Positions 48,689-60,550 of a stretch of DNA of 64,000 bases are shown piece by piece. The notes beneath the pieces were generated by a model that did no database searches, had not been told where the DNA came from, and worked only from the letters and a program-made list of their open reading frames with translations. The stretch spans positions 45,513,803 through 45,577,802 of the forward strand of contig CM048591.1 in assembly GCA_026413225.1 (NCBI GenBank), read 5' to 3'. The DNA is from Otis tarda. Its lineage: Eukaryota; Chordata; Aves; Otidiformes; Otididae. The position numbers and the translations under genes are program-made. The first letter of the stretch is position 1. Each line of letters begins with the position of its first letter.

Positions 48689-51600
48689 GTGATGCAGTTC
48701 TTTCTGGATTAGGCAGGGCAGGTCATGCCATTTAATAGGGAATATATGAGCTGCTTCTGTCCAGTGAACTGCTTCTGATCACTGGCTGATCACTTTCTCC
48801 TGTCCCTTCAGACAGAAAACACATTGAACAACAAGAAAAAGTGTATTTTTCTTTCTTTGGCCTGTGACTTGAATTGGCTCAACTGATACCAGATTGGGTG
48901 TTTCTTGGTCAAAAGTAGGGGAGGTGGAAAGGTGATTTGGAAAAGGAAGGAGTGGGAAGCATGGTTTCTGTTGATGTCAGCAAACTCTTTTCAGCTCACC
49001 ATCAGATCAGCAATCCCACAGAAATTCACCTTGGGTACAGAGTTGGCTGAATATGTAAATATGAAATGCTGGATCCTAAAAACTGGGTCAGAAGAATCAC
49101 AGCCTCTCATCTGCACCGCAACAATAATACACAATTACTAAGCATGCTGGGAAAAAGACTGGCCAGCAGGCCAATGCCATTTTTTTTTCATATGACTCAT
49201 ATATGTAAAGATGTGTTATTATTTTACATTAGTCTGATAGATACTAAAAAATGGGTACATGCTGAGGTCACTGGAACTACATAAGTTAAGTTCCCACCTA
49301 CGTAAACTGGAATATAATAAACTATGTTTGTCTCTGCATGTTTCCTGTATTCAGCAAACAGTTTAGACAGGGTGCCATGAATGTATCAAACACGTGTAGT
49401 AACTTAGAGATCCTACAAATATATGTAATCTCTTAGCCACAGTTCCATTTGAAATTGCCAGGATATACATTCCGGCAAAATAATCTTTGAGTTTTTTCCT
49501 TGTCTAACTGTAAATACATTTAAAACCTAGAGGATGATTTGGACACAGATTGTTAAATGATGCTGAGTTAGATAGTGAAGTAACACGGCTCCAGAGGAGA
49601 AAGTGAATGCCTTCTCTTCCAAGAATGTACCAAACGTTTATGACTTAAGACAAAACTAATAGTGCTATGACATACTTTTCCAGCTCCCACCCATGCTCCT
49701 TTTTTTTTTTTTTTTTTTTTTTTAACTAGTTTCACACCCTGCTGAACTGAACAAAAAAACTTGCTACCAATGATGGGGGAAATCTCTCTCTGCTTTTTTT
49801 CTCTTCTCACTCCCAGCTGAGCCGCCCAGTTGTGCTGGTACATTTTAGATCCAGAAACCCTATACTAAGCTCATTTGTCTCGGAAAAGCTAGTAATATAT
49901 TTTGCTGGAACAGTTGTCCTCTGAGTTAATAAGAAGCTCACATAGAGGAACTGATGATTGCCAGAGCTGGCACAAGGTAAATGATAGGAGTATCCAACTG
50001 GGAGCAAGGAAAGAATTAGGACTTAAAAAGGGACATCAAGAATCTCCCTCTTAATGAAATTGAGCTTCAGGTCAGTTCATACTATCTTGTGAAATCATGC
50101 CTTAAACTTTACATTCAGATTTGAACTACATGCCAGTACAGAGAAATAAGACCTGCAGACACCTGTCTATGCTACTTAGATGTTAAGTCTGCAGGCAGAA
50201 ACTGTTATGGTATCCGTTGTTCTTTTCCAGAACAGATCACTGAAAACATAGGGAAAACTTTGAATTTGGGTCCCAAAAATCTTAGACCAGCAAATTACTG
50301 TCCATATGAACTAGGCAGAAGCAGGGAAATACTGGTTCCTAGGAGATGCTATGGATACATTTGTCAGAAATAACTTAAAACAAAGCAAAGGTCTGATGCT
50401 TTTATTGCCTGGCATTTAGCTGATGATCACTGCAGAGGACAAGCACAGCACAGCAGGTAGTTCTCACTGTCTTTTACTGGGATTTCTTCAAGATTCTGAC
50501 ATCCATACTTGAGCCAAATGTATCAATATTTATAGTTAACAGTCAATATTAAAATTACAACATTTCAAATGCCTATGTATAATATCTTGATAGAGGCCAG
50601 AAAGGTCTTTGAGGTTCCTGGGGCTTTTCTGAAGACCCTTAAGTCTCTTTAAAAATCTCTTCAATAGCAGTAAGGTCACTAGCTCTCTTGTCAGCAGTGC
50701 AAATGAGTTGTGGTTTTTTTTGTCCTAGACTGTGCTGAAACTTCAGATCCCCAAGTACTGAGCTAAGTTGGCTTTTGCCATGGTCCTGCTTGCCTAGAGC
50801 TGTGCTTGTGTGGGACACCTCCTTTCTGCTGCTGCTGGTGTGCACCTGAGACTGAGGTTTTCCAGGTGGGGAGTTAACCAGACAGAAACTAACACTGCAA
50901 AAAGAGATGGATTTTTTTTCCCCCAGACGCTTTAGCTCCCCAAACTTGCTGTCTCTGGAACATGCAAGTACTAGTGCCAGCAGAACAGAAGGGTGAAGGT
51001 ACATGTCCAGGGCAGAGAAAAAGGTAAGACGACTGAAGCAGTTCTGGTAGGTTTTCTTCTCTCTAACAGGTTTTATCCCAGCTTCCTCCTCTTCTATCTC
51101 CTATCAGGGGACTCATGTAGCCCTCCACTAGTGAAAAAAACAAATTCTCCAAACCTGAATCAGTCACAAAGCATCTTTTCATCTTTTTAATAACATTTAT
51201 CTTATTTTCCATGCTCCTTCATTACTTGCTTGTAACAGAGATTTCAAATCTCTGAAATACAGTCTTCCGGTTAGCCGTATCAGAGCTAATGAAAAACTGT
51301 CTAAAACACAGACTACCTGAGAACCCATGAAGGTCAGAAAACAACCTACCATCTCCCTTTCTTTTTGCCACCCATTGCTTGTGGATAGAGGGTAAAGTGC
51401 TACTTAAATGCTTTCTTCTTTTACATACAGAGAAACATGGTTTTAATTACTCTGTTTTCTACACGGTACGCATTTTTCCTAGTTCTGGCATCCGGTATTG
51501 TTTGGTAAATATTGTGGAGTCAAGGAATCTAATAGAGGTATCCATTATTGAGCTCTTGCACTGTGGGTCAGTGCTGCACAAGCCTCTGCACAACCCAGCA

Positions 51601-54110
51601 ATCTTTTCCAGCAGAAACTGGCTTTGAGTAATTACGGGCTGCACACGAGGAGAGGGTGCCTCACCTCCAAACGCATGAGAGACAAGAGCCTCTTTTTCAA
51701 TAGCACTGGTGGAGTTTGATCAGCTGGTGAAAAACACTGTCTGACCGGTGCCTGCAGTAGTAGGGGACCAAATCCAAAAGACCTTGGAGTTGAAAGGACC
51801 TTCTTAAAAGATGTTTTCGCCACCGTGGCTAGCTATACAATACTACTTGAATAATGCCTCTTCTTCTCGGGGTATTTTGTTACTTCCACTATAGTACCTA
51901 AGTACTTCATGTATGCTTTTTTTTGAAGATCTGTGTTAGAAGACTATAATTTTGTTGCCACAGATCATGATATCTTACAGTCCTAGTACAAATGTACATT
52001 TATCTGTTGTTGGAAATGGTTAAAAACATAGCAAACTATTTCCATTAAAATTATTACCAATCTCTCTAATTTTAACTTTCTGAGAAATTACTACCAGCTT
52101 TACTTATGAGTTCATTGTATTAGGATCTTTTCCACCTCAGATATTAATCTATAAATCTGTAATACAGTTATTAGAGCTCTGCTAAAGGCTGGGCTTGATA
52201 AAACTTCCCTTCCAAATAAAAATGATGAATTTGAGTCTTAATGGGATAGTTCATTTAAACAAATTAAACACCATTTTAACTGTTTTTTTTTTAAAAATCA
52301 TTACATTCTACTAAGTTAATTATTTTAAAATTATTGTTTAATATGTATGAAGTGCCCAGGCAGGACAATGGTCCTTCATATTTTCTTGCAATTCATCATC
52401 TGTTGTGACAAACTGTGTTGTCTCCACCTGTAATTACCTTCTGTAATTGCCACTGCCCCCTCTTGTAATGTTTGCTTGATAGACTGAAGGGTGATATATA
52501 TTTAATAGTAGTAGGACTTCTAATGTTTGCTGTTGTCGACAATACAAAGCTCAACTGCTTAAAGCTGTACTGGTAATGGATAATGCTGTTGTTAGCACAC
52601 TGTAAGCAGAGAATTGACTGGTGTAGAGATTTTCATCTCCATGACTGGCCAAACTTTCAAGTGTGTCTTCCATCTGCAGACTATGGCACCCAACTGGTGG
52701 TGGGTCTGTGTGGGCACAGAAGTAATTAATATATCTGACTGGTCAGGGACACCCAGAGAGGGCTGTTAGGACCAGCGTGAGTAGTCATTCTTGAACCAAA
52801 GCATCTGCCAAAGCCAGTCCTGGCTCTTCTGCAGCTGAGTGGCGGGACTCCTGGAACTGGGTGTCACCTCCTCCCTGTGTACTCTTCCCAGAGATCCCCA
52901 GGCTCTCAGCTCTCTTTGACACAGGGGTATATATCTTGTGGCTTTTGGCCATGTGAAGATTTATAGGCTGAGGGGTCAGCAAACTTGGTCACTCTGTTCT
53001 TGCAGAATAGAGTATCTTTTTGTCAGAGACTGTACTCTGTTCTTGCTAAATATTTGATCCAGTGGCATCCACCTTCTGTTAACTAGGCCCATGAGTCATG
53101 TGTAAAGGAGATGCCTGACTGCTTCTGGGTAAATTACCTTATCAATATTAATGTGTGCTAAGAATGTTCATAAAATTAAAACTCCTCCTTATCTACCTCC
53201 AGGACTCCATTCTTATTCTTGGTCTTTGTACTTCTCTCCTTTTAAGTTAAACCCCAGTACTCTGTGTGAATGAAAACCATTAACAACCCATCAGACCGGC
53301 ACAATTAAGTTATTTTTCTTCCTTTCAGGGCTTTTCTTGAATTCTTTACAACTGTAGTGTTAAAATGGCATCTTTTGAGGCTAAACTTTAATTCAGTGTA
53401 ATTTTTTTCAGCTCTGTCTGCAGTACAGAGCAGGAAATAAAGCGCAGAGAGAAGCAGTACAAGGTTAGCTTAACTTTGATGGCACAAGACCTACAGTGAG
53501 AGTGACCACAAACTTTTCCTTACTACCCTAGATTGAGCTTTATTGCCCTAGTTTGAGCTAGTTTCTTATGTGTCACTTTGAAACAAGAACTTATCCTTTT
53601 CTGATGTCCTTCTCACCTGGGCTGCAACCGTAGGAAATTCCCCTGACCTGTTGTTGCCATATTTATTAGGCCATGCCAGTGTGATTGAAACTTAATCTAT
53701 AATCGGTAGCATGACACTGAGTTCACAAGTCACTCAGCAGTTTTTTTGCTGTGCTTATCTGAAAGTTGCTTCTGTTGGAGAAGATCATGTCCAGATTCCC
53801 ACTTCCTCTGCACGTAGTCTGTAGGTAGGGATTAAAAATCCTTTTCCCTATGGCTCTATCTTACCTTATAAAGTTATAATAAGCATTTGGCAAAAGCTTA
53901 AAAATATTGTGCAGGTAGGGGCAGAAGAGGTGACTGACTGCACATGAACAAGAAGTAAGTTTAAAAAACTTTCAAGACACATTTCCTATTTAAGCCATCT
54001 GGGTTACATCTTTATTGTAAATACCTCTTTCTTCTGGCTCATGTGTAGTCCAAGAGGTGGCTCCTGAGTCAGCAAAACATAAAAACTCCCTGGTATTTTT
54101 AGGTAAATCA
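48689..54110. other. Unassigned intergenic stretch
   Basis: No gene was firmly recognised. The most gene-like frame is on the minus strand, 51004-50639: ATG start, 121 codons, with a hydrophobic N-terminus (HPSVLLALVLAC) that looks like a signal peptide, then a polar Ser/Lys-rich chain. A poly(T) run of about 23 bases lies at 49701-49723. Confidence 0.5.
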
Positions 54111-54116
54111 ACCTAT

Positions 54117-54541
54117 TGTCTGGAAAATAGGGGTTCTTCTACCTGGTGTGCAAGAGCCAAGCAACACACTGAGTCAAGATATTTGTATTTATTTTGATTC
54201 TGCGGAAGTGGGTGCTAGGCATCTAACACAGTCCGCACATCTTTTAGAAACAGATAGGATCTTTTATACAAAATAATAATAAGGAAGGAACCACAATAAA
54301 ATAACTGATCAGTTACCTGTACTTTTCCCACTGCCCATGATTACATATGTTCATGTTTCAAATATTTAGGGAGGTCCTCTTCATTAGCATACTCAGTATT
54401 CATAAGGGAATGTAATTTTTAGCATTAAAATCACCTAAGGAGAGTTCTGGACACAAATTTTGGTTAAAGTACAGTGCAGGATTATATAACAAACCATAGA
54501 TCAACTACACACAATATACACCTAACAGGTCTATGAACACA
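54117..54541 (-). mobile_element. Solo LTR of an endogenous retrovirus, reverse orientation
   Basis: Read on the minus strand, a segment from TGTGTTC (54541) to CCAGACA (54117) contains TATAAAAG (54268-54261) and then AATAAA (54193-54188), followed by a U5-like end. The spacing and order are those of a short LTR. CTAT flanks both ends (54113-54116 and 54542-54545), compatible with a 4-bp target-site duplication. The family cannot be fixed by eye, and a 4-bp duplication would favour a gamma (ERV1) type. No retroviral body adjoins it. It is a fossil. Confidence 0.55.
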
Positions 54542-54545
54542 CTAT

Positions 54546-57500
54546 CGTCCTTCACCAGGATGCATATCTAGGTTGGTAGGGGAGTTTCCATCTCCATCTC
54601 TAAGGATACCTGGCCTTTGTAACCTTTCTTTTGCTCCTACCTACAACAAACCTAAAAATGTTGCCTGGAAGTATGCTTCAGAGCACCTTCATGGTCTAGT
54701 CTTACATCAGGACAGTTGGTGGGAAGCAGGCAATGGGCAGCGTAAGGGTGTTTGCTATCTTGGTGGGCAATTCTTGGTCATGAGTCAGAATAACAAAGTT
54801 CGCTGTGACCCTTCCTTTGATTAACCATGTGTCAGAATGGCAATATGAGGCCAGATTACACTTTTTTCCCCTCTGAAGACAGGAGTGGGCACCTGGCACT
54901 TGAGGGCAAATTTGTTTTCTGATGTCAATTTTTCCTCACTTGCTGCCCTGACCCATCTGACAGGCTCATGATTTCTCATGAGGACACTACAATTACATTT
55001 TGTCTGTTTTTTAGTTCTTCGGTGTCTCCATTCCTTTATTTAATCAAATTCAAGATAATTAGCCTTGAATCTGGGGCTCTGCAAAGGCCAGTTCTATTTT
55101 CTTATTTGTTTCTGTGTCTTCTTGTGACAATTAATTCCAAGGATGAGGTATTTAAGGAATGCTTACAAGGCATGCTGGCTACAAAAAAAGGTTAAGTATC
55201 AGTGGTTGCTTATTGGAGAAATTTTTGGTTTATCAGCAGCAGGTCAGGAATTAAAAAATAAAAATATGTTTCTGGATTAGAAGACAGAGATAGCTTCTCT
55301 CTTTCTCTTTCCTGTCTTTAGCTAGTACTCATACATGCTATTCTTCCAGGAAAATTACTGCCTATAGACTAACAATAGAGACATAGACCCCTGTGTATTG
55401 CATATTGTACATGCGACTACAGGGGGACTAGTGGGATAAGGCAGTCAAGCTGGAGCCTTACATGCTGTAGTAACATATTCTTGCATGTATTCTGCAAAAT
55501 AGACTGCCAAAACAGATTTATCTCTGAGGCCTCACGTGACACACAGAAATAAAGGAAAAAGCAGATATTTGTGTTCATCTCTCCGTAGCAGTATTGTTGA
55601 AGGCAGAAAAACCCCAGGGAAGATGTGATGAGCTAGATGTTCCTGTAATTTGAACAGCAGATGGCACCATTTGTTTCATTCTTAAAAAACATCCTCTTCT
55701 GCTTTGTAAAACAGCAGGTCTGCAGGAGGGGGATGTCAACAATGTGTGTGCTGTGTCAGTAGCTGGCTCAGAGCAGGGACATCTCTTTGATTTTCTTTAG
55801 CATACCACAGTGGAGTGCAACGGGGCACAAGCCATAAATCTGTGGGGATCTGCGATGCAATGTGGTTTTTACAGGGCCAGCAAGTTGCCTCATCCTCTCA
55901 GACGTACTACCTGAACAGGGTGCGGTGGTAGGGTGTTGCATCTGGTGGCCCAGTGGTCTGTTTGGTCCTGTGCTGCAAGTGGACAAAAGTAAAGGGAATG
56001 GGGTTTTCCTGTGTTTCCCCTTCTTCTTCCAGGTTTAATTGTCCTTCGAAAGCAATGAGTTTTTAATAGCTTGATAGTGCCCTATTACACCTTGATGACG
56101 ATATGCACCCCTGGAAAAAGATTGTGGTGCTTCACTGACTTTGTTGGGGTGGATGGATAGCTACAGTTCACTCCCTTTAATGACACGTCTAATAAGGCTG
56201 TCTACTGAGCCTGGCTTCTAGCAAAAAGCCTCCTGTTCTCAGCAATTGCTGATCAACCAAATGTAACATACATCTCATTTCTGTTCGTTCACACCAGTGA
56301 GCCTCTGTGCCTTTATTTTGTTGCACAATTAAATATAATAAAAGAGAGGTCAATAGATAACACGCCCATTATTTTGCTTAGAGAATGCTTCCTAAATGAG
56401 GTGATGCAGTTCAAATTGGGTACAAGTGTAAGTTGCTCTAAAATAAGCCTGAGGTTGAGTAAAGCTATGCTTCCACTTACATCTTTGTGCATCTTTCACA
56501 TAGAGGGCTGATCATCAAATACAAATACTAATATTAGTACTGACATGGTTTCATCTTGAGATCCGTTATAACCTTGTTAACAACCTCCTGGGAAGAACTC
56601 AACCAGTCACAGCCTTGTTGTCTACTCAGAGAATGGAAAAGTCTGTTGTGTACAACTCCCGATTTTCAGTGCTATATTTCTTCCTCATAGCACCTGCAAA
56701 ATCCTTCAGGAACACTTAGGCATTGTTTCTGTCATGATTTTAAGGTCCTTGCACGTTTACGAGTGGGCAATTTACCTCTAGACAAACAACCTCAATGAGC
56801 TGAAATTATTTTTTAAGACATTTATGAAATACCAGGGACAACTCTATAGGCATCTCATTCTTTGAGAATTGCTTATTCCCAGATCACTTGGGAGCTGTGA
56901 CTCTTCAGGTCTTACATTCTATGTCAACAGGGACCCCGGTGAAGTTCCTAAACAGCAACAGAGGAAGGTTGTTTTTGTTTTTTTTTTTTTTTCCAGCAGA
57001 GCTATGCAACCTCACAAAACGAAAACATGAGCTGAGTTGTAATCCAAGCTTGCTAAAGCTCTTGGGTGGTAGCAGAGGTAAGTTTCCACAAAAGGCTTCA
57101 TAGCACAGGTAGGACAGCAATGTGGTGTGACTTATAGCCCAGAATTACAAACATTGCCTGAGACTTTGCCCATCATACTAATGCTCCGGGCACATTTCAG
57201 AACAGCCATCTCTGGGCTATAGCTCTGTCAGTAGTTATAAATTGGACCTTTCCTTTGGTGCACACTGAGATTGCATCAGAAAGGGCTGACCCCTCAAGAC
57301 TGAAAGGTCACAGATATAAGAATCTGCCCTGCTGAAGTGATTTGTAGTGACATGGATTCTGCAGTATTATTACAGTTATTCTGCAGCTCTGACAGTTCTA
57401 GACTGAAGGCCACATGGACAGTGAAAACAAAGCGACAAACAAAACTGTTTTGTTTTGCTGAAGAGCTCTATTCAGCACATGGTAAGTTAAAGCAAGTTCT

Positions 57501-60340
57501 ATTCCCTCTTCAGCCTGACTTTGTGTAAGTCTTCTCATAGATTTTGCTTTGTTGTATGTATGTGGGAAATATGACCCTCAAAAGCTCTTAATGTGTTTCC
57601 TTCTAGTAGGTGTTTTGATGATAGCTCTGCTAGAAGCACTTCCTATTGTCAGTTGTCTTCGTCTGAAATGTTAGTGTGAAGGTGCCTGTCTACACTAAAT
57701 GTTCTTCCCACTTCTACCAGTGCTAGGTCTTGGCTGCAGCCTGTGTTACCCAGACACTCACCTGAATGTCCAGTGTCTTCTACTGACCTTAATTTAATAG
57801 CATATTATTATCCATAGTACAATGAACAAGGAAGAGAGACCAGAAAAATAAGCATCTCTATTTGCAATTGATTATCTATAGCAACCACTTATGCAGCAGA
57901 TTGTGTTGTTAGTGTTTTGTTGCCTTTACTTCGTGAATTTTCTATAAAGTGGCATACCAGAAGAGATTGTTTAAGTAGAGGAACTGTGCACTGGCTAAAG
58001 TAGAAGTGGAAAAAAAGAAATATTACTTGGTTCATTTGTAAAAGTAAACTCCCGGTTACCCCAGTTGGATTATCTGAATTGTGGATTTGTCAGTGTTGTG
58101 GGTAGAGGATCTACTATCTTAGGACAGGAGCAGGGTTAGATGAGTACAGTGATTCATGACCAAGGCTGTGTTGCTTTCAGGACAAGCTCATAACTAGAAG
58201 CAATATAGCTGCTGTCTCATGGAGCAGCTGGCTTCCAACTGCGACAGCTTGGGCATTTTTGCACGTTGTTGCCAAGACCGGGATGCCAGGGGTTTCAGTG
58301 CAGGCTTAATCTCCATTTGATGATGGCTCCAGTTTGGTGAGGCTGATGTGCTTCAGCAGCCAAAAGGGACCTGCCTCTTTATGAAATGACTGCTTCAGTA
58401 CTGCTTCCTAGGCAGTGCTCCTCATCCAGGAAGATGATTCAGTAGAATGCAGTGTCACATAAGTACATAGACCCTGGTCGGTCCACTGGATTGGCTGGAC
58501 GAGTAGCACTTCCCAAGGGAGCACTGTGGCAGATGTGCAGTGCTGTGTTTGGGACTCTGCCAGTTTGGCTCTGGCAGACTAATGCTGCTGTTGCTGCACT
58601 GGGATGCATTATGAACCCACTATGAACGAAGAGAATATTCCGAGGGAACTAGCCTCTGTCAAACAAGCATGCCTTAAATTGGTTCACGCCTGCTAATAGG
58701 TTTGCTTGGTTGCAAACAAGTCTTCTGTCTGTTCACTGGTCTGTGCTGTCTACTGTTACCTTGTTTGTGGTTTTATACAACCTTTTGCTGGTATTTGGCG
58801 GTACAGCAGCTTCCCTGTTAGCTCCAAGAATGGACCATGCTTTGACTGTATTTGTGCAATCTTAGATGCGAGATACTCTTTGCATGAAGCTGGTTTTGGA
58901 GACACATTCAGGTATTGACTTAACTTACAATTTTCCTTTTCTTTATTTTCTTTTTTGTAAAGTACACTGAGATCCACCATTAAACAATACTATATATTCT
59001 GTCTCTGTCTCTCTCTTTCCATCTCTTCAGTCACTTTTTATAACTCCTCCAGTTGTTCTTCCATCATTAGTGTCTTCTCCTTCATAGGACAGTCTTTTTT
59101 TTTTTTCTTTTAAATTTAATTAAGTGATGTCTGTTTCACCAGCTGATCTTTTTTTCCTCATTCTCTTCCCAGCACACATCCCAAGTTTTTCCTCGTGGAT
59201 AGGCTATGATTGTAATTTGAAGAATGGCTGATCTCCTTAACTAGGGCCAGGGAAGTAATTGCAAAGTCAGCTGTTGATTGCTAAGACACATCTCAGTATT
59301 TCCACATTTAAAGAGCACAAGACCTCTTACCTTCCTTAGCCAAAATCAACACCTGTACAGCAACTGGTGAATCCTGAAAAAGTGGGATGGACATCACACG
59401 TGTCTTAATATCATTGCTAATTAAGCATTATGTCATGTTATTTTGTTCTGAACAAAAATATAGGAATGTGTTTCCTAGGCAATGCACAAGAAAGCAGACA
59501 TGCAGAGCACACTTTTGATCCCACAAGGGATGCACTTTCTGTACTCCAAAGCATTGTTTCCCTCACTAATTGCTTAGTCACTCTTGCAGCCGAAGTCTGA
59601 TACGCACCGCTGCTAGAGGAAACCCAGATAGCTATTTGTCAAAAATACGCACGTTTGTGGGCATATGTATCAGAAGATAACAATATCTTAGGCATCTCAG
59701 ATGTGGTATCAGTGATTAATACACTTTTTAGCACCAATGTTTGTGAAGAATAAGATGACTGAACAGTAAAGACTTGTGATGTAGATCCTTCCTGCATCTC
59801 ACCATACCTTGACATGCTGCATTGAAAAAAGATAGAAGTGAATCCTGATATTATCTGCTTCAGGCTTGAAGATAAAATTGAATGTTTAAATCCGCAGTTG
59901 ATGATTTTTCCTGATTTTCCCCTTCCATTGGTACTGATGTGATGTGACTTCAGCACGGACACTGAAAACACAGCTATGTAAAACTAGTATCTGAAGTTTC
60001 AGCCAAGCCCAGCTGCTGTAATTAATGCTTATTATTACTGGCAGTGATGAATAACAAACAGAAATGGTTGAAAAATGCCAGTTCTTTTTTGTTTTATCAG
60101 AAAATTAAATAATATTTTAATTGAAAAGCTGTATTTAAAAGGAAAATAAATCCAAAGCAGTTTTTGGAAATGTTTCTGATGAAAAACTTTGTTTTTTGAA
60201 AACAACAAACCCAAAACCCTGTGCTAAAACTGCTTTCTTTCTTTATCTGGTTAGGTGTAAATTAGTCATTTTTTGACTAAGAAAGATTTTGTAGTTAGGA
60301 ATGAAAGGGCTTATTTCATCAAACAGTCAGAAAATTTCAG
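54546..60340. other. Unassigned intergenic stretch
   Basis: No gene was recognised. Low-complexity features are a poly(T) run near 56971-56991 and a CT-rich microsatellite near 59001-59020. Frames such as 59971-59639 (minus) lack support. Confidence 0.5.
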
Positions 60341-60344
60341 CCAT

Positions 60345-60550
60345 TCATGCTGAATGGCCCCCTTGTCCCTGCTTGCACCTCCCCCCGGCCCCCACCCATC
60401 CCTCCAACCCTCCTCGCCCCAAACCCAGGGCTTTTCCCGACTGCCCAAGGCCCAGGACCCCACATTAGCCTCCCAGAGCCGCCAGCCCCTGCCCCAGCAA
60501 TGCCAATGCTGCAGCAGGGACGGTCTCCAGCTTTCCACATGGGCCAACAC
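60345..60550. other. Isolated GC-rich patch with a G-quadruplex motif on the minus strand
   Basis: A 200-bp C-rich block (plus strand) in AT-rich surroundings. On the minus strand 60402-60381 reads as four G runs of 3, 3, 5 and 6 with loops of 2, 1 and 2, a classical quadruplex pattern. It is open in two frames on each strand, as expected for sequence with few T/A bases. No domain was recognised. It could be an ectopic promoter-like element or an inserted fragment. Confidence 0.6.
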
